A stretch of DNA of 64,000 nucleotides from Phormidesmis priestleyi Ana (GTDB lineage: Bacteria > Cyanobacteriota > Cyanobacteriia > Phormidesmidales > Phormidesmidaceae). The notes under the pieces were generated by a model. That model was not told where the DNA came from, made no database searches, and saw only the letters and a program-made list of their open reading frames with translations. The position numbers and the translations under genes were made by a program. Below are positions 7,508-16,156 of the stretch, one piece after another. Every line of letters begins with the position of its first letter. Positions within the stretch are counted from its first letter, which is position 1. The DNA lies in the NCBI GenBank assembly GCA_001314865.1, contig LJZR01000003.1, forward strand, positions 78,463 to 142,462, written 5' to 3'.

Positions 7508-9235
7508 TTAGCCTTTCGTAGTTGCTTGAGCCTTGCGCTTCTCGGCTTGCTTTTCACGCTGTTTTTGCCGCTTTTCAGCCGCTTTTTCTGCTTTTTGCGC
7601 TTCTATCGCTTCGAGGTGTACCCGTTCTTTTTCTTCGGCTACTTTATCTAAATAGTATCGATAGTCGCCGCGATACAGTCTGAGTTCGCCATCGCGCAGC
7701 TCCACTATTTTGTTAGCTACTTGCGAAATAAAGTATCGATCGTGAGAGACAATGAGCGCCGTACCGTCGTAGTTTTTGAGCGCGTTCTCTAGCATCTCTT
7801 TTGCAGGGATATCTAGGTGATTAGTCGGCTCATCTAGTATGAGTAGGTTGGCTGGCTGTAGCAGCATTTTTGCGAGGGCAAGTCGGGCTTTTTCGCCGCC
7901 ACTCAGTGCTTCTACTTTTTTAAATGCTGCGTCACCGCTGAACAAAAAGCGACCTAGCAATGTGCGAACTTCTTCATTCGTCCAGTCAGGAACTTCGTCA
8001 TGAATGGTATCCATGACTGTCTTGGCGAGGTTTAATGCCTCTGCCTGGTTTTGTTCAAAGTATCCTGGCAACACATTGTGTGCGCCCAGTTGCACGGTGC
8101 CGTCGTCGGCTTTTTCACTGCCGGTAATCAGCCTTAGTAGGGTTGATTTGCCTGCGCCGTTAGGGCCAACAAAAGCAATGCGATCGCCCCTTTCGACCTC
8201 TAGGGATGCCCCCAAAAATAGAATTTTATCGCCATAGGTATGCGTCATATCGGCGATGGTAACCACCTCTCTGCCGCTTCTAGGCGCTGGCTGAAACTGA
8301 AACTGAAGCCCACGCAGATCAGCCGTTGGCGCCTCTATTCGCTCAATTTTAGCCAGCTGTTTTTCTCTGCTTTTGGCCTGCGTGCTGCGGGTTGCACTGG
8401 CCCGAAACTTATCGACAAAGGTTTGCTGCTTGGCGAGTTCCTTTTGCTGTCGTTCGTAGGTGCTCATTTGAGCAACTTGGTTTTCTGCTTTCTGCGTTAG
8501 ATAGGCGCTGTAGTTACCCAGATAGGTGGTCGATACGCCGCGCTCAGTTTCTACAATGGAAGTACATAGCCGGTCTAAAAACTCTCGGTCATGAGAGATG
8601 ATGACCATCGGGATTGATAGTCCCTTTAGATAGGTCTCTAGCCACTCGATCGTCTCTAAATCTAGATGGTTAGTTGGCTCGTCTAGTAGGAGCAAGTCGG
8701 GCGATTGTAGTAAAACCTTACCTAACCCCATTCGCATCTGCCAGCCACCGCTATATGAGCTAACGAGTCGTTCACCTGCGTCGCTATCAAAGCCCATCTC
8801 TGGCAGAATCTTTTCAATGCGTGCTTCTAGCCCATAGCCGTCTAGGGCCTCAAACTGCCGCTGCTTTTTATCTAGCTGATGAATCAGCTGCTCTAACTCG
8901 TCAGGATCGGCGCTTTCCATTTTGACGGGGAGATCCGCGAGGGCTTTCTGAATTTTGTCGGCTTCTGTGAACACCGTCCAAAACTCCTCACGAACGGTGC
9001 GTCGGGGATCAACTTCAAATTCTTGGTTGAGCGCCGCAATATGCATTCCGTTAGGACGAATAATATTGCCGCTGGTGGGCTCTACTTCACCTTGAATAAT
9101 TTTGAGCTGAGTGGACTTGCCTGCGCCATTAACACCGACTAAGCCAATGCGTTCACCGGTTTTTACTTCCCAGTTAATGTCTTTAAGGACTTCTCCAGTT
9201 GGATATATCTTTGTGATCTTTTCTAAGCGCAGCAT
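7508..9235 (-). CDS. ABC-F family ATPase (ribosome-associated translation factor type)
   Basis: Soluble protein with two ABC ATPase domains and no membrane segment, as in the ABC-F family (EttA, Uup, YheS relatives) that act on ribosomes or, for Uup, DNA. Seen: first Walker A GVNGAGKST (residues 34-42), first signature SYSGGWQMR, Walker B LLLLDEPTNHLD, the linker (P-site tRNA-interaction motif region) rich in K/R/Q, second Walker A GPNGAGKST, second signature LSGGEKAR, second LLILDEPTNHLD, and a highly charged C-terminal coiled-coil tail of about 40 residues. Start chosen as ATG 9235 (MLRLEK) with GGAG eight bases upstream; an upstream TTG at 9292 would add 19 unconserved residues. The C-terminal charged tail is compatible with an Uup-like member; subtype uncertain. 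Confidence 0.9.
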   Translation of the reverse strand: MLRLEKITKIYPTGEVLKDINWEVKTGERIGLVGVNGAGKSTQLKIIQGEVEPTSGNIIRPNGMHIAALNQEFEVDPRRTVREEFWTVFTEADKIQKALADLPVKMESADPDELEQLIHQLDKKQRQFEALDGYGLEARIEKILPEMGFDSDAGERLVSSYSGGWQMRMGLGKVLLQSPDLLLLDEPTNHLDLETIEWLETYLKGLSIPMVIISHDREFLDRLCTSIVETERGVSTTYLGNYSAYLTQKAENQVAQMSTYERQQKELAKQQTFVDKFRASATRSTQAKSREKQLAKIERIEAPTADLRGLQFQFQPAPRSGREVVTIADMTHTYGDKILFLGASLEVERGDRIAFVGPNGAGKSTLLRLITGSEKADDGTVQLGAHNVLPGYFEQNQAEALNLAKTVMDTIHDEVPDWTNEEVRTLLGRFLFSGDAAFKKVEALSGGEKARLALAKMLLQPANLLILDEPTNHLDIPAKEMLENALKNYDGTALIVSHDRYFISQVANKIVELRDGELRLYRGDYRYYLDKVAEEKERVHLEAIEAQKAEKAAEKRQKQREKQAEKRKAQATTKG

Positions 9236-9784
9236 GGACAAAGCTCCGTAGTAAGTTAAGGAGTGATTAGGGTTCAGTAATTTAATAAGCAATGGTTAAG
9301 TAAATACATCGCCGCAGGTGAAGGGTCAGCGTCGAAGACCGCTTAACACGAGCAGGCAAGCATCTATACTGGTTATCTACTAGTTACCGAGCAATTAGAT
9401 AACCCGTCATGGGATCAGTGTTTGAAACTGGGCTTATTCCAGCTGGCGAATTAACCAAATGAGCGGCCAGCCAATTGAAGATGGGTACATACCAGAATGG
9501 GTGCGGGTGGGGTGCATCTTAAAGCTATTCAGGATCATTCCAGTTAAGGGCATGCAATCGCTGCACGACTACCACGACTACTTTGTTCGTGCGCTTCTAT
9601 CCTGGAATGCAATTCAGACTCAATTGCTTTTGCAATATCTTAACAAAAATGTTACAAAAACGATGAACTAAGTCGTTCTGTATAATTTTAGGCATGTGTT
9701 CGGTGGTGAGCATATTTGTCCAGTACGGGCGAATATGCCATTAGTTTGTCGCCTGATTCACCCCTCTTCTGGAAAGGCTTTTGT
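9236..9784. other. 549-bp spacer upstream of two divergent genes
   Basis: This is the divergent control region for the ABC-F gene and the secreted protein at 9785. It contains an 8-bp inverted repeat GGTTATCT (9371-9378) with AGATAACC (9397-9404), which could be a leader hairpin of the ABC-F mRNA. A 70-codon plus-strand ORF (9459-9671) has no good ribosome-binding site and no recognisable motif. A TATAAT hexamer lies at 9681-9686. Confidence 0.5.
9681..9686 (+). promoter_or_regulatory. Candidate -10 element (TATAAT) for the secreted-protein gene
   Basis: Perfect TATAAT immediately preceded by TG, about 99 bp before the ATG at 9785. No good -35 is seen at 17 +/- 2 bp, so it may be an extended -10 promoter or chance. 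Confidence 0.35.
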
Positions 9785-10399
9785 ATGATGTCAACCTTAC
9801 GACTATCTCTGCTCGGTATCTGTGGTGGCATTGTGAGCAGCTTGGCGACTTTGGCGCTGCCTGCGGCTGCTCAGGTATTGCCTGCGACTGCGCCTTTGGT
9901 TGCGCCAGCGGCGGCGGGCGAAACAACTCGCTATTCAGATGATTTGATGAGGGTTGATTTTCCGACTGACTGGAAAATTGACGTTTCAGACGAAGGGCTG
10001 ATGATTGCTAACGTCACGACTGAAGAGGCTCAGCTAGTGGCGACTCAAATTGCTCGCATTGCGGCTTCTCCCGGTGCTGTGGTCAATGCTAATATCGATA
10101 GCTTTATTGACGAGGGCGCTGCGGTCGGTCGCTATCGTGCTGTGACGATTGACGGCCAGGATGCGCTGGTGATATGGCTCTCTGAACGGCCAGGGGTGCT
10201 CAGTGATGCGATCGCTACCTTCATTGGCTACGGCAACGAGACGGTTTTGCTGTTTAGCCGATATTCTGCTGAAAATGCTACGGCTGAGGAATCGATTTTG
10301 CAGATGCACCTGTCATTCGCTAATTTGGCTTTAGAAAATCCGACTTTAGAAAATCCGATCTTAGAAGATCCGACTCTAGACAATGACTCGGCTGAGTAA
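9785..10399 (+). CDS. Secreted protein of unknown function, possibly PsbP/Mog1-like fold
   Basis: A 204-residue protein with an N-terminal signal peptide (MMSTLRLSLLGICGG... ending in LPAAAQ), hence periplasmic or lumenal. The mature part begins YSDDLMRVDFPTDWKID and continues with alternating strands, resembling the layout of PsbP/Mog1/DUF1795 proteins (inference; no diagnostic residue set recognised). The C-terminus is a five-residue repeat (LENPT, LENPI, LEDPT) produced by a 15-bp DNA repeat at 10328-10382. Start ATG 9785 with GGAAAGG about nine bases upstream is preferred over the TTG at 9716, which would precede the signal peptide with 23 hydrophilic residues. It is convergent with pyrB; only three bases separate the stop codons, with no terminator between. 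Confidence 0.7.
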   Translation: MMSTLRLSLLGICGGIVSSLATLALPAAAQVLPATAPLVAPAAAGETTRYSDDLMRVDFPTDWKIDVSDEGLMIANVTTEEAQLVATQIARIAASPGAVVNANIDSFIDEGAAVGRYRAVTIDGQDALVIWLSERPGVLSDAIATFIGYGNETVLLFSRYSAENATAEESILQMHLSFANLALENPTLENPILEDPTLDNDSAE

Positions 10400-10402
10400 T
10401 CG

Positions 10403-11419
10403 CTAGTGCTTAGCACCGCCCATTAGATACAGCAGGGCCATGCGAACAGCGACACCGCTAGCGACTTGCTTAGAAACCAGGCTTAGCTTCGGATCATCCA
10501 TCAGATCCGAGGTGATTTCTACCCCTCGATTGGTGGGGCCAGGATGAAGAATTTTAACATTGGGCGCGCAGTGTTTGAGGCGATCGCGCGTAATTCCAAA
10601 CTGCTGATGATACTCTCGCAAGCTAGGCAGCAAATGGCCACTCATCCGCTCTTTTTGCAGCCTCAGCGCCATTACAAAGTCCGCATTTTCAAGCGCGGGC
10701 AGCAGCTGCCAATGGACAAATACTTTACGTTCTATCGTTTGACCTGTCGGCGTTATTAACGGTGCTGAAAATGCCTCCAAAAATGCCTTAGGCAATAGGG
10801 TCGGAGGCGCTGCCAGATGAACCTCTGCGCCACAGGCTGTGAGGCTCCACAAGTTAGATCGAGCCACGCGCGAGTGCAAAATATCGCCGACGATGGCCAC
10901 CTTTTTGCCGCGCAAATCTTCAATAGAAGGCTGCTCCGGATTGAGGTCATTACACAATGTCAGCAGATCTAGCAGCGCCTGTGAAGGGTGCTCATGCTGA
11001 CCATCGCCAGCGTTGAGTACCCCCACGCCCACGCCTAATCTATCCATTTCTAGCGCAATTGTAGCGGGTACGCCCGAGCCGCTATGGCGAATCACCATCA
11101 AATCGGTTCCCATCGCCAGATAGGTTTTAGCCGTATCGAGGATGGTTTCACCCTTAGTCAGCGACGAGCTACCCGGTGAAAAGTTAAGCGTATCGGCAGA
11201 CAGTCGCTTAGCCGCAAGTTCAAAACTGCTGCGCGTGCGAGTAGACGGCTCAAAAAAAAGGTTGGCAACGACTTGTCCTTGAAGGGTCGGCACCTTTTTG
11301 GTTCGCCGCGCTAGCACACCCTGAAAGCTCAGCGCAGTTTGTAAAATGCTGTCATACTCAGCAGGGATAAAGTCGGCCAGTGAGATGATATGGTGCCGGT
11401 TCCAGGGAAGGTTAGTCAT
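10403..11419 (-). CDS. pyrB: Aspartate carbamoyltransferase, catalytic subunit
   Basis: Condenses carbamoyl phosphate and aspartate to carbamoyl aspartate, the committed step of pyrimidine synthesis (cytoplasm). The 338 residues from the ATG at 11419 match the family length. Seen: the carbamoyl-phosphate-binding motif [26 protein letters not shown], the [17 protein letters not shown] segment, [17 protein letters not shown], and the C-terminal [12 protein letters not shown] loop. ATG 11419 is chosen over TTG 11428. No pyrI-like regulatory subunit is next to it. The gene stands alone on this strand. Confidence 0.96.
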   Translation of the reverse strand: MTNLPWNRHHIISLADFIPAEYDSILQTALSFQGVLARRTKKVPTLQGQVVANLFFEPSTRTRSSFELAAKRLSADTLNFSPGSSSLTKGETILDTAKTYLAMGTDLMVIRHSGSGVPATIALEMDRLGVGVGVLNAGDGQHEHPSQALLDLLTLCNDLNPEQPSIEDLRGKKVAIVGDILHSRVARSNLWSLTACGAEVHLAAPPTLLPKAFLEAFSAPLITPTGQTIERKVFVHWQLLPALENADFVMALRLQKERMSGHLLPSLREYHQQFGITRDRLKHCAPNVKILHPGPTNRGVEITSDLMDDPKLSLVSKQVASGVAVRMALLYLMGGAKH

Positions 11420-11545
11420 AAGACTCAAAATTTACCAGGCCAGTCTACTGGCACATGTGAACCTGAGTCTACAAGCTTTGCAAATTGGCACATAATTAGA
11501 ACTGGTCGGTCTTCTATTTTGTAGGATAAGGATATCTTTTATATA

Positions 11546-12271
11546 GTGCTGTACTCAGTATTTCGTCAGATGGTTCGGTTGCCAAAGTATTTTCCAGCGA
11601 GCTTTTTAGAGAGCGCCCCTTGTCAGTCCTCTGAGCGGCCCTCAGCCAAGCTTTCACCGTCGGAGCCTGCTAAAAAGACCGCAAAACGCCCGTTCAAAGT
11701 CTACGCTACCGGTCTTGCCCTGGCGCTGAGCCTAGTGGTCGGTGGCTGTGCTACAAACGCACCTGAGGAAGCGGTCGTAGATCCTTCTCCGAGTGTGACG
11801 CCAGTCGCACCCTCTAATCAAGCCAAACAGCCCGTTGACGCCGCCGGATCAGATAAAGAGCCAGCCGTTTCGGCGCAGCCCGATGGTGAAGGTCAGTCGG
11901 GCAAGCAGCCCGATGCCGAGAGCGAAATGGTGACCGTCTCGGTGTACACCATTGACGATCAGTGCAACGACTTTGTTGAGCAGTCAGTGCAGTTGCCGCG
12001 TGACAAGGCGATGGTCGAGGCTGTTGGCCAATCGGTAAACTCGGTTGACTACAACGCTTTTAAGTTGGAGGACTATCAGGTCAATATCAACGGCAACACC
12101 GCTGTGGTTGACATGAAGCTCTCTTCTGGCTCGGAGCGTCAGTTTGTCTCCCTCTCTAGCTGCGAGCAGCGAGCCCTCTTCGGTAGTATTGAAGAAACGC
12201 TACTAAAAAATCCCGATTGGGATATACAATCCGTCAAATTTACCAATGATGGGCAAGAAATTATTTTATAA
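11546..12271 (+). CDS. GerMN-domain lipoprotein
   Basis: A 241-residue protein from GTG 11546 (233 from ATG 11570; an AGGATAAGGATATC purine stretch favours the region just before 11546). It has an unusually long basic N-terminal segment (about 50 residues) before a hydrophobic helix ending in the lipobox VVGGC (Cys68), then a Pro/Asp/Gln-rich linker, then a domain from about residue 125 (VSVYTIDDQCNDF... VVDMKL... LFGSIEETLLKNP) that looks like the GerMN domain common in cyanobacterial and spore-germination lipoproteins. Probably anchored to the outer face of the plasma membrane. Function unknown. Its stop codon lies inside a 20-bp direct repeat. Confidence 0.65.
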   Translation: MLYSVFRQMVRLPKYFPASFLESAPCQSSERPSAKLSPSEPAKKTAKRPFKVYATGLALALSLVVGGCATNAPEEAVVDPSPSVTPVAPSNQAKQPVDAAGSDKEPAVSAQPDGEGQSGKQPDAESEMVTVSVYTIDDQCNDFVEQSVQLPRDKAMVEAVGQSVNSVDYNAFKLEDYQVNINGNTAVVDMKLSSGSERQFVSLSSCEQRALFGSIEETLLKNPDWDIQSVKFTNDGQEIIL

Positions 12272-12300
12272 GGCTTTAGGTATTTTTATAAGGCTTTAGG
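12261..12300 (+). repeat. 20-bp tandem duplication across the stop of the GerMN-domain gene
   Basis: The segments 12261-12280 and 12281-12300 match at 18 of 20 bases and share ATAAGGCTTTAGG. The first copy contains the TAA stop codon (12269-12271). Confidence 0.9.
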
Positions 12301-12392
12301 ACAAGGCTTAATCGTAGAATCAGAGTCGTAGAAGCAGGATTGGAGAAGCCGGCTTGCCAATATTCGCCAATATCCAATATAGAGACGTGTCA

Positions 12393-13040
12393 CTAAGCGT
12401 TTGAAACCGCTGTTTTGGTGGCTTTTTTCGATACCGCTGGACTGCCTTTTAGATACCATCGCCAGGGTTTTTCGACGGCTTGACTAATGCCGATCCGAGT
12501 GGTTTGTACAATGTCTGTGGCTGCAAGGGGTGTCTGCCGATGGGCTAGCCAAAGGCCGCTATCTGGGTGATAAGGCAGTCCGTCTAGCTGGCGGTCAATG
12601 TTGAGGGTTCTGCAAAGTTTTCCTGGCCCTGCGGCAATGCGGTGGGGCTTTGGGGTGTATTTGGGGTCTAGCGCGGGTGGCACGGTGTTTAAAGCTAGCG
12701 CTCGAATGAGGACGGCACTGCCAATCCCAACCGGTTCGGTTACAACGTTGAGACAGTGATACAGTCCGTAAATGAGATACACATAGCTATGGCCGGGTGG
12801 CCCAAACATGGCGGCATTGCGTTTGCTGGGGCCACGATAGGCGTGACAGGCAGGATCTGCGGGGGCGTAGGCTTCGGTCTCTACGATGACGGCGTCAATG
12901 ATGCTGCCGTCGGCCATTTGTCTTGCTAATGTGCAGCCAATGAGGTCTGGGGCGACTTGTACTGAGGGGCGATCGCACCATTCTGCGGTGATGATTTTGG
13001 AACTAGGCGATTGCTCTTGTTGTCGGGTCACATTTGTCAT
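12393..13040 (-). CDS. DNA-3-methyladenine glycosylase (AAG/MPG type)
   Basis: Removes alkylated purines to start base-excision repair. 215 residues. Seen: LARQMADGSIIDAVIVETEAYAP with the catalytic Glu, the DPACHAYRGPSKRNAAMFGPPGHSYVYLIYGLYHCLNVV block with the DNA-intercalating Tyr region, VLIRAL, and a GPGKLCRTLNID loop. These are the diagnostic blocks of the AAG family. ATG 13040 is a clear start. The N- and C-terminal ends are short, Ser/Lys-rich tails. It is transcribed away from the NdhP gene. Confidence 0.93.
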   Translation of the reverse strand: MTNVTRQQEQSPSSKIITAEWCDRPSVQVAPDLIGCTLARQMADGSIIDAVIVETEAYAPADPACHAYRGPSKRNAAMFGPPGHSYVYLIYGLYHCLNVVTEPVGIGSAVLIRALALNTVPPALDPKYTPKPHRIAAGPGKLCRTLNIDRQLDGLPYHPDSGLWLAHRQTPLAATDIVQTTRIGISQAVEKPWRWYLKGSPAVSKKATKTAVSNA

Positions 13041-13182
13041 AAAGCGTTAAGAATTGCCACCCTGTTGAATGGGAGTTGTTAGGATCAGCCCTGTTAGTTG
13101 ATTGTCAGTTGATTATTAGTTGATTGCTCTCGATTGATTGAATCTGAATTCTCTTTACCGTTTTACTTGGCTATTTTGACCT

Positions 13183-13305
13183 ATGGATATTAAGCTCGTT
13201 CTTTTTGTACTCACAGGTATGTTTGCAGTTGCCTGCCTTTTCTTTGGTACTCGCAATGGGTTTTACGATTCTGAAAACTACCATGGCAATGGTTCGGCGC
13301 ATTAA
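13183..13305 (+). CDS. ndhP: Small NDH-1 subunit, NdhP type
   Basis: A 40-residue protein below the length usually called. It has one membrane helix (residues about 4-21, KLVLFVLTGMFAVACLFFG) and a short hydrophilic tail (TRNGFYDSENYHGNGSAH). Size, single N-terminal helix and the G-(F/Y)YD...NGSAH ending match what I know of cyanobacterial NdhP, a small subunit that stabilises photosynthetic/respiratory NDH-1 complexes in the thylakoid membrane and supports cyclic electron flow. Recognition is by memory of the family, not by alignment. No strong ribosome-binding site is visible upstream of ATG 13183. Confidence 0.72.
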   Translation: MDIKLVLFVLTGMFAVACLFFGTRNGFYDSENYHGNGSAH

Positions 13306-13414
13306 TGCTGACTGAAAAGGTTGATTAAATGCCTATTAACGCCTATCAAAATTTGCCTAATTCGCCTGAACGACCCGCTTCAATTATTCTTTATGTCTCT
13401 TTGAAAGACTGTCT

Positions 13415-15088
13415 GTGACTGAACTGTCCTGCTTGCCCTACAGCGTAGGCTATGAAGATGAAGGGGTCTGTCTGAGTATTCGGATTGGCCCCTACTCTAT
13501 TTTGCTAGACTGCGGCCTTGCTGACATCGGCTCACTGAGGGAAGAAGCTGCTGATTTTGTGTTTTGCAGCCATGCGCATACCGATCACTGCCGGGGATTG
13601 CTGGCGCTGCATCGTAGCTTTCCCCATTTACCTATTTTTAGCAGTGATGTAACGGCTCGCCTCCTGCCGTTAAACTGGCCAGGGCAAGAAGATACGGCGT
13701 TTTGTCGGTCTTTGCCTTGGCGATCGCCCACAGAGCTAGCCCCTGGGCTTTCTGTGCGGCTTTGGCCATCGGGTCATTTACCGGGCGCTGCGGCATTTTT
13801 CATTACCTACAAAACGCCGCAGCGTACCTACAGCGTCTTTTATAGCGGCGACTGCTTTTTATCCAATGGTCGCCTTGTAGATGGCCTACCGCTGGCCGAG
13901 CTGCGTAACCTTAAGCCTGATGTATTGATTATTGAGGGTAGCTATGGCATAGAGCGGCATCCGCATCGCAAGCAGCAGGAAAACTATTTAGTAGACCGGC
14001 TGAGTCAGGCCTTGGTGAATCATGGCCGAGCTGTGTTTCCGAGTCCTTTGTTGGGCTTGGGACAAGAGCTGCTGATGCTGGTGCGTAGTCATCATCACTT
14101 CACTGGCCAGCCCATAGATGTGTGGGTAGATCCAGCGATCGCGGCAGGTTGTGACGCTTATTTGGGCTGTTTATCAGCACTGCCAGTGACGGTGCAAAAC
14201 TTTGCGCAGCACCAACCGCTTTTTTGGGATGAGCGAGTATTGCCCAGAGTGAGGCGGTTAGGGGGCATGGGGGGATATGAGGCAACGCCTAAAATGCCCG
14301 AGCCGGACTCTCCTGCTATTTTTATTGTGCATCCGGCTACGCATCCTAGTGCCTACTGTCAGGATGATCCCGCTCACTGGACGGTGTTTGTACCATCTTT
14401 AGAAGATATTGCGCTGTGGCAGAGCCAGCTAACGCAGCAAGGCTATGGCCCTCAGTTTGACTGGCCCGAGTTTGACTGGCTAGAGGAGATGCGATCGCAC
14501 ACTGCATCCGGCACTGCCGAAACAGAGCATTATATGCTCACCAACCACTCGGATGGCGGTGGCACCACTCAGCTCATTCACAACCTGAGACCTCAGCATG
14601 TGATTTTTGTGCATGGTCGTATGCGTCAGCTCGGCGACTTGGCCAGCTTAGACGATCTGCAAAGCCGTTATCAGCTGCACCTGCCAACACCTGAGCAAGT
14701 GATAGATTTGCCGCTAGCAGAGTCCTTTTGGCAGCCTGCGCCGCCTCGCGACATCCTGTATGAAGGAGAAGTCAATGCCACCGCTGAGCGCGTAACGCTG
14801 ACACTGCCAACCAGCTTAGAAGGCGATCCCCGCTGGACTCAGCTGGCTGATACCGGCATTGTAGAGGCGATGTGGCAGGGCGATCAGCTAGTCATTCGAG
14901 GCTTGAATCAGCAGGAACTGATGCGGACTACCCCCCGCGATCCAATCGCGGCTGCCCGTACCTGTTACTTTTGCCGTCATTTACGGGGGCAGCGTTGTCG
15001 CAATCCTGAGTCACCATTAGTGGGCTTGCAGGTTACTTCAGACGGCACCTGCGATGTGTTTGAGCGATCCGTACGATCTTTAGGCTGA
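13415..15088 (+). CDS. Metallo-beta-lactamase-fold hydrolase with C-terminal Cys cluster
   Basis: A 557-residue protein. The metal site HAHTDH (residues 53-58), the later His in WPSGHLPGAAAF, and Asp in YSGDCF fit the beta-CASP/RNase-J/CPSF-like branch of the metallo-beta-lactamase fold, which acts on nucleic acids; the substrate here is unknown. The C-terminal region (NLRPQHVIFVHG... QLGDLASLDDLQ) matches the closing part of the beta-CASP fold. The last 50 residues carry CYFCRHLRGQRC then GTCDVF, four Cys that could bind Zn or an Fe-S cluster. Start GTG 13415 is the only plausible one, since an ATG a few codons upstream hits a stop. The stop overlaps the first unit of a 16-bp repeat leading into the next gene. 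Confidence 0.85.
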   Translation: MTELSCLPYSVGYEDEGVCLSIRIGPYSILLDCGLADIGSLREEAADFVFCSHAHTDHCRGLLALHRSFPHLPIFSSDVTARLLPLNWPGQEDTAFCRSLPWRSPTELAPGLSVRLWPSGHLPGAAAFFITYKTPQRTYSVFYSGDCFLSNGRLVDGLPLAELRNLKPDVLIIEGSYGIERHPHRKQQENYLVDRLSQALVNHGRAVFPSPLLGLGQELLMLVRSHHHFTGQPIDVWVDPAIAAGCDAYLGCLSALPVTVQNFAQHQPLFWDERVLPRVRRLGGMGGYEATPKMPEPDSPAIFIVHPATHPSAYCQDDPAHWTVFVPSLEDIALWQSQLTQQGYGPQFDWPEFDWLEEMRSHTASGTAETEHYMLTNHSDGGGTTQLIHNLRPQHVIFVHGRMRQLGDLASLDDLQSRYQLHLPTPEQVIDLPLAESFWQPAPPRDILYEGEVNATAERVTLTLPTSLEGDPRWTQLADTGIVEAMWQGDQLVIRGLNQQELMRTTPRDPIAAARTCYFCRHLRGQRCRNPESPLVGLQVTSDGTCDVFERSVRSLG

Positions 15089-15145
15089 AATGAGTTTAGG
15101 CTGAAATGAGTTTGGGCTGAAATGAATTTGGGCTGAAATGAGCTT
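15082..15145 (+). repeat. Four 16-bp repeats carrying stop-start units between two genes
   Basis: Units at 15082, 15098, 15114 and 15130 (AGGCTGAAATGAGTTT, with A/G changes). The first contains the TGA stop of the metallo-beta-lactamase gene and the fourth contains the ATG (15138) of the next gene. Each of the first three units provides ATG plus three codons and a TGA, followed one base later by the next ATG. The 16-bp period shifts the frame by one at each unit. Confidence 0.95.
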
Positions 15146-15977
15146 TTGGTACGATGGTCAGCTAGTTGAAGAAGATAGGGTGGGCACCGCTTCAGCGGCA
15201 TCTTTGCCGCTAGATAATGTCGGGCTACGATTTGGGGCTACTGTGTTTACCACCATGCGAGTCTATGGCGATAACTTGCAGCATCCGCTGACACAGTGGC
15301 AGGCGCATTGCGATCGCCTCACTCGCTCTATTCAAGCCTTCGACTGGACGCCCCCTAGCTGGCTCTCTATATATAAAGGCTGTGAACAGCTGAAAACCGA
15401 ATATCCCATTTTGCGAATTACCCTTTTTCCAGATGGGCGAGAGTGGATCACAGGGCGCAGCTCTCATGTAACTACGGCTGATCGCAACGGCATTACCTGC
15501 TGGGTTGCGCCGCCTGTATATGCTCGCAGCCTACCCATGCATAAAACAGGCAACTATCTAGCCTGCTGGTTAGCCAAAACGCAGGCGCAAAAGGTCGGTG
15601 CGCAGGAAGCCATCTTGACAAGCGATCAAGGAGAATGGCTTGAAACTTCTACCGGAAATCTATGGGGTTGGAAGCGCAGCAATGGCGAGGGCAGCTGGCA
15701 TACCCCCATCCACAACCGCTGTCTACCGGGCATCATGCGTAATACTTTAAAGAAAATTTTAGAAAAAACTGGGCAACCTGTACACCTAGAACCCTGGTCG
15801 TCCCATCGACTGGTCAGTTTGCTGCCCGACTTTGAGGCCATGGCCTACAGCAATTGTGTGATTGGGCTTGCGCCAATTCACACAATATTAAACGGGGCAA
15901 CTACACTAGAATATAATCCCGAACATGCCAGTATCAAAGCCTTACAGAGACAGCTAACCCAATTAGCCAGTCACTAA
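15138..15977 (+). CDS. Aminotransferase class IV, aminodeoxychorismate lyase-like
   Basis: PLP enzyme of fold type IV, 279 residues; the family includes PabC (4-amino-4-deoxychorismate lyase, para-aminobenzoate/folate pathway) and branched-chain aminotransferases. Seen: FGATVFTTMRVYGD near the N-terminus, an Arg-rich strand ITLFPDGREW, the motif MHKTGNYLACWLAK with the likely Schiff-base Lys in the position of PabC (KTxNYL), and the E-(W/F)-LETSTGNLW loop. LP-GIMR closes the active site. The pabC role is the likeliest, but specificity cannot be settled from sequence. It is translationally close to the upstream gene through the 16-bp stop-start repeat. Confidence 0.8.
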   Translation: MSFWYDGQLVEEDRVGTASAASLPLDNVGLRFGATVFTTMRVYGDNLQHPLTQWQAHCDRLTRSIQAFDWTPPSWLSIYKGCEQLKTEYPILRITLFPDGREWITGRSSHVTTADRNGITCWVAPPVYARSLPMHKTGNYLACWLAKTQAQKVGAQEAILTSDQGEWLETSTGNLWGWKRSNGEGSWHTPIHNRCLPGIMRNTLKKILEKTGQPVHLEPWSSHRLVSLLPDFEAMAYSNCVIGLAPIHTILNGATTLEYNPEHASIKALQRQLTQLASH

Positions 15978-16156
15978 AACATACTGTTCAATCAACGCTC
16001 AGGACGATTGATAAAGTGATTCTTAGAAAATGCGTTAACATAAGTTAATAACACAGGAATACGCTGACGGTATTTGAGCTCGAACCCTGACACAGCTGGG
16101 CTACAGCTTTGAAACTTAGCATCCTTATCCAACTCTCAATAGGAGGCTTCCCCCCG

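Noticed and set aside
9371-9404. Terminator for the ABC-F region
   Set aside because: The 8-bp stem GGTTATCT/AGATAACC has an 18-base loop and no T-run; kept only as a note in the spacer entry.
9459-9671. 70-codon plus-strand ORF in the ABC-F upstream spacer
   Set aside because: Begins with ATG but has no good ribosome-binding site, no recognisable motif, and lies in a spacer with hairpins. Left unannotated.
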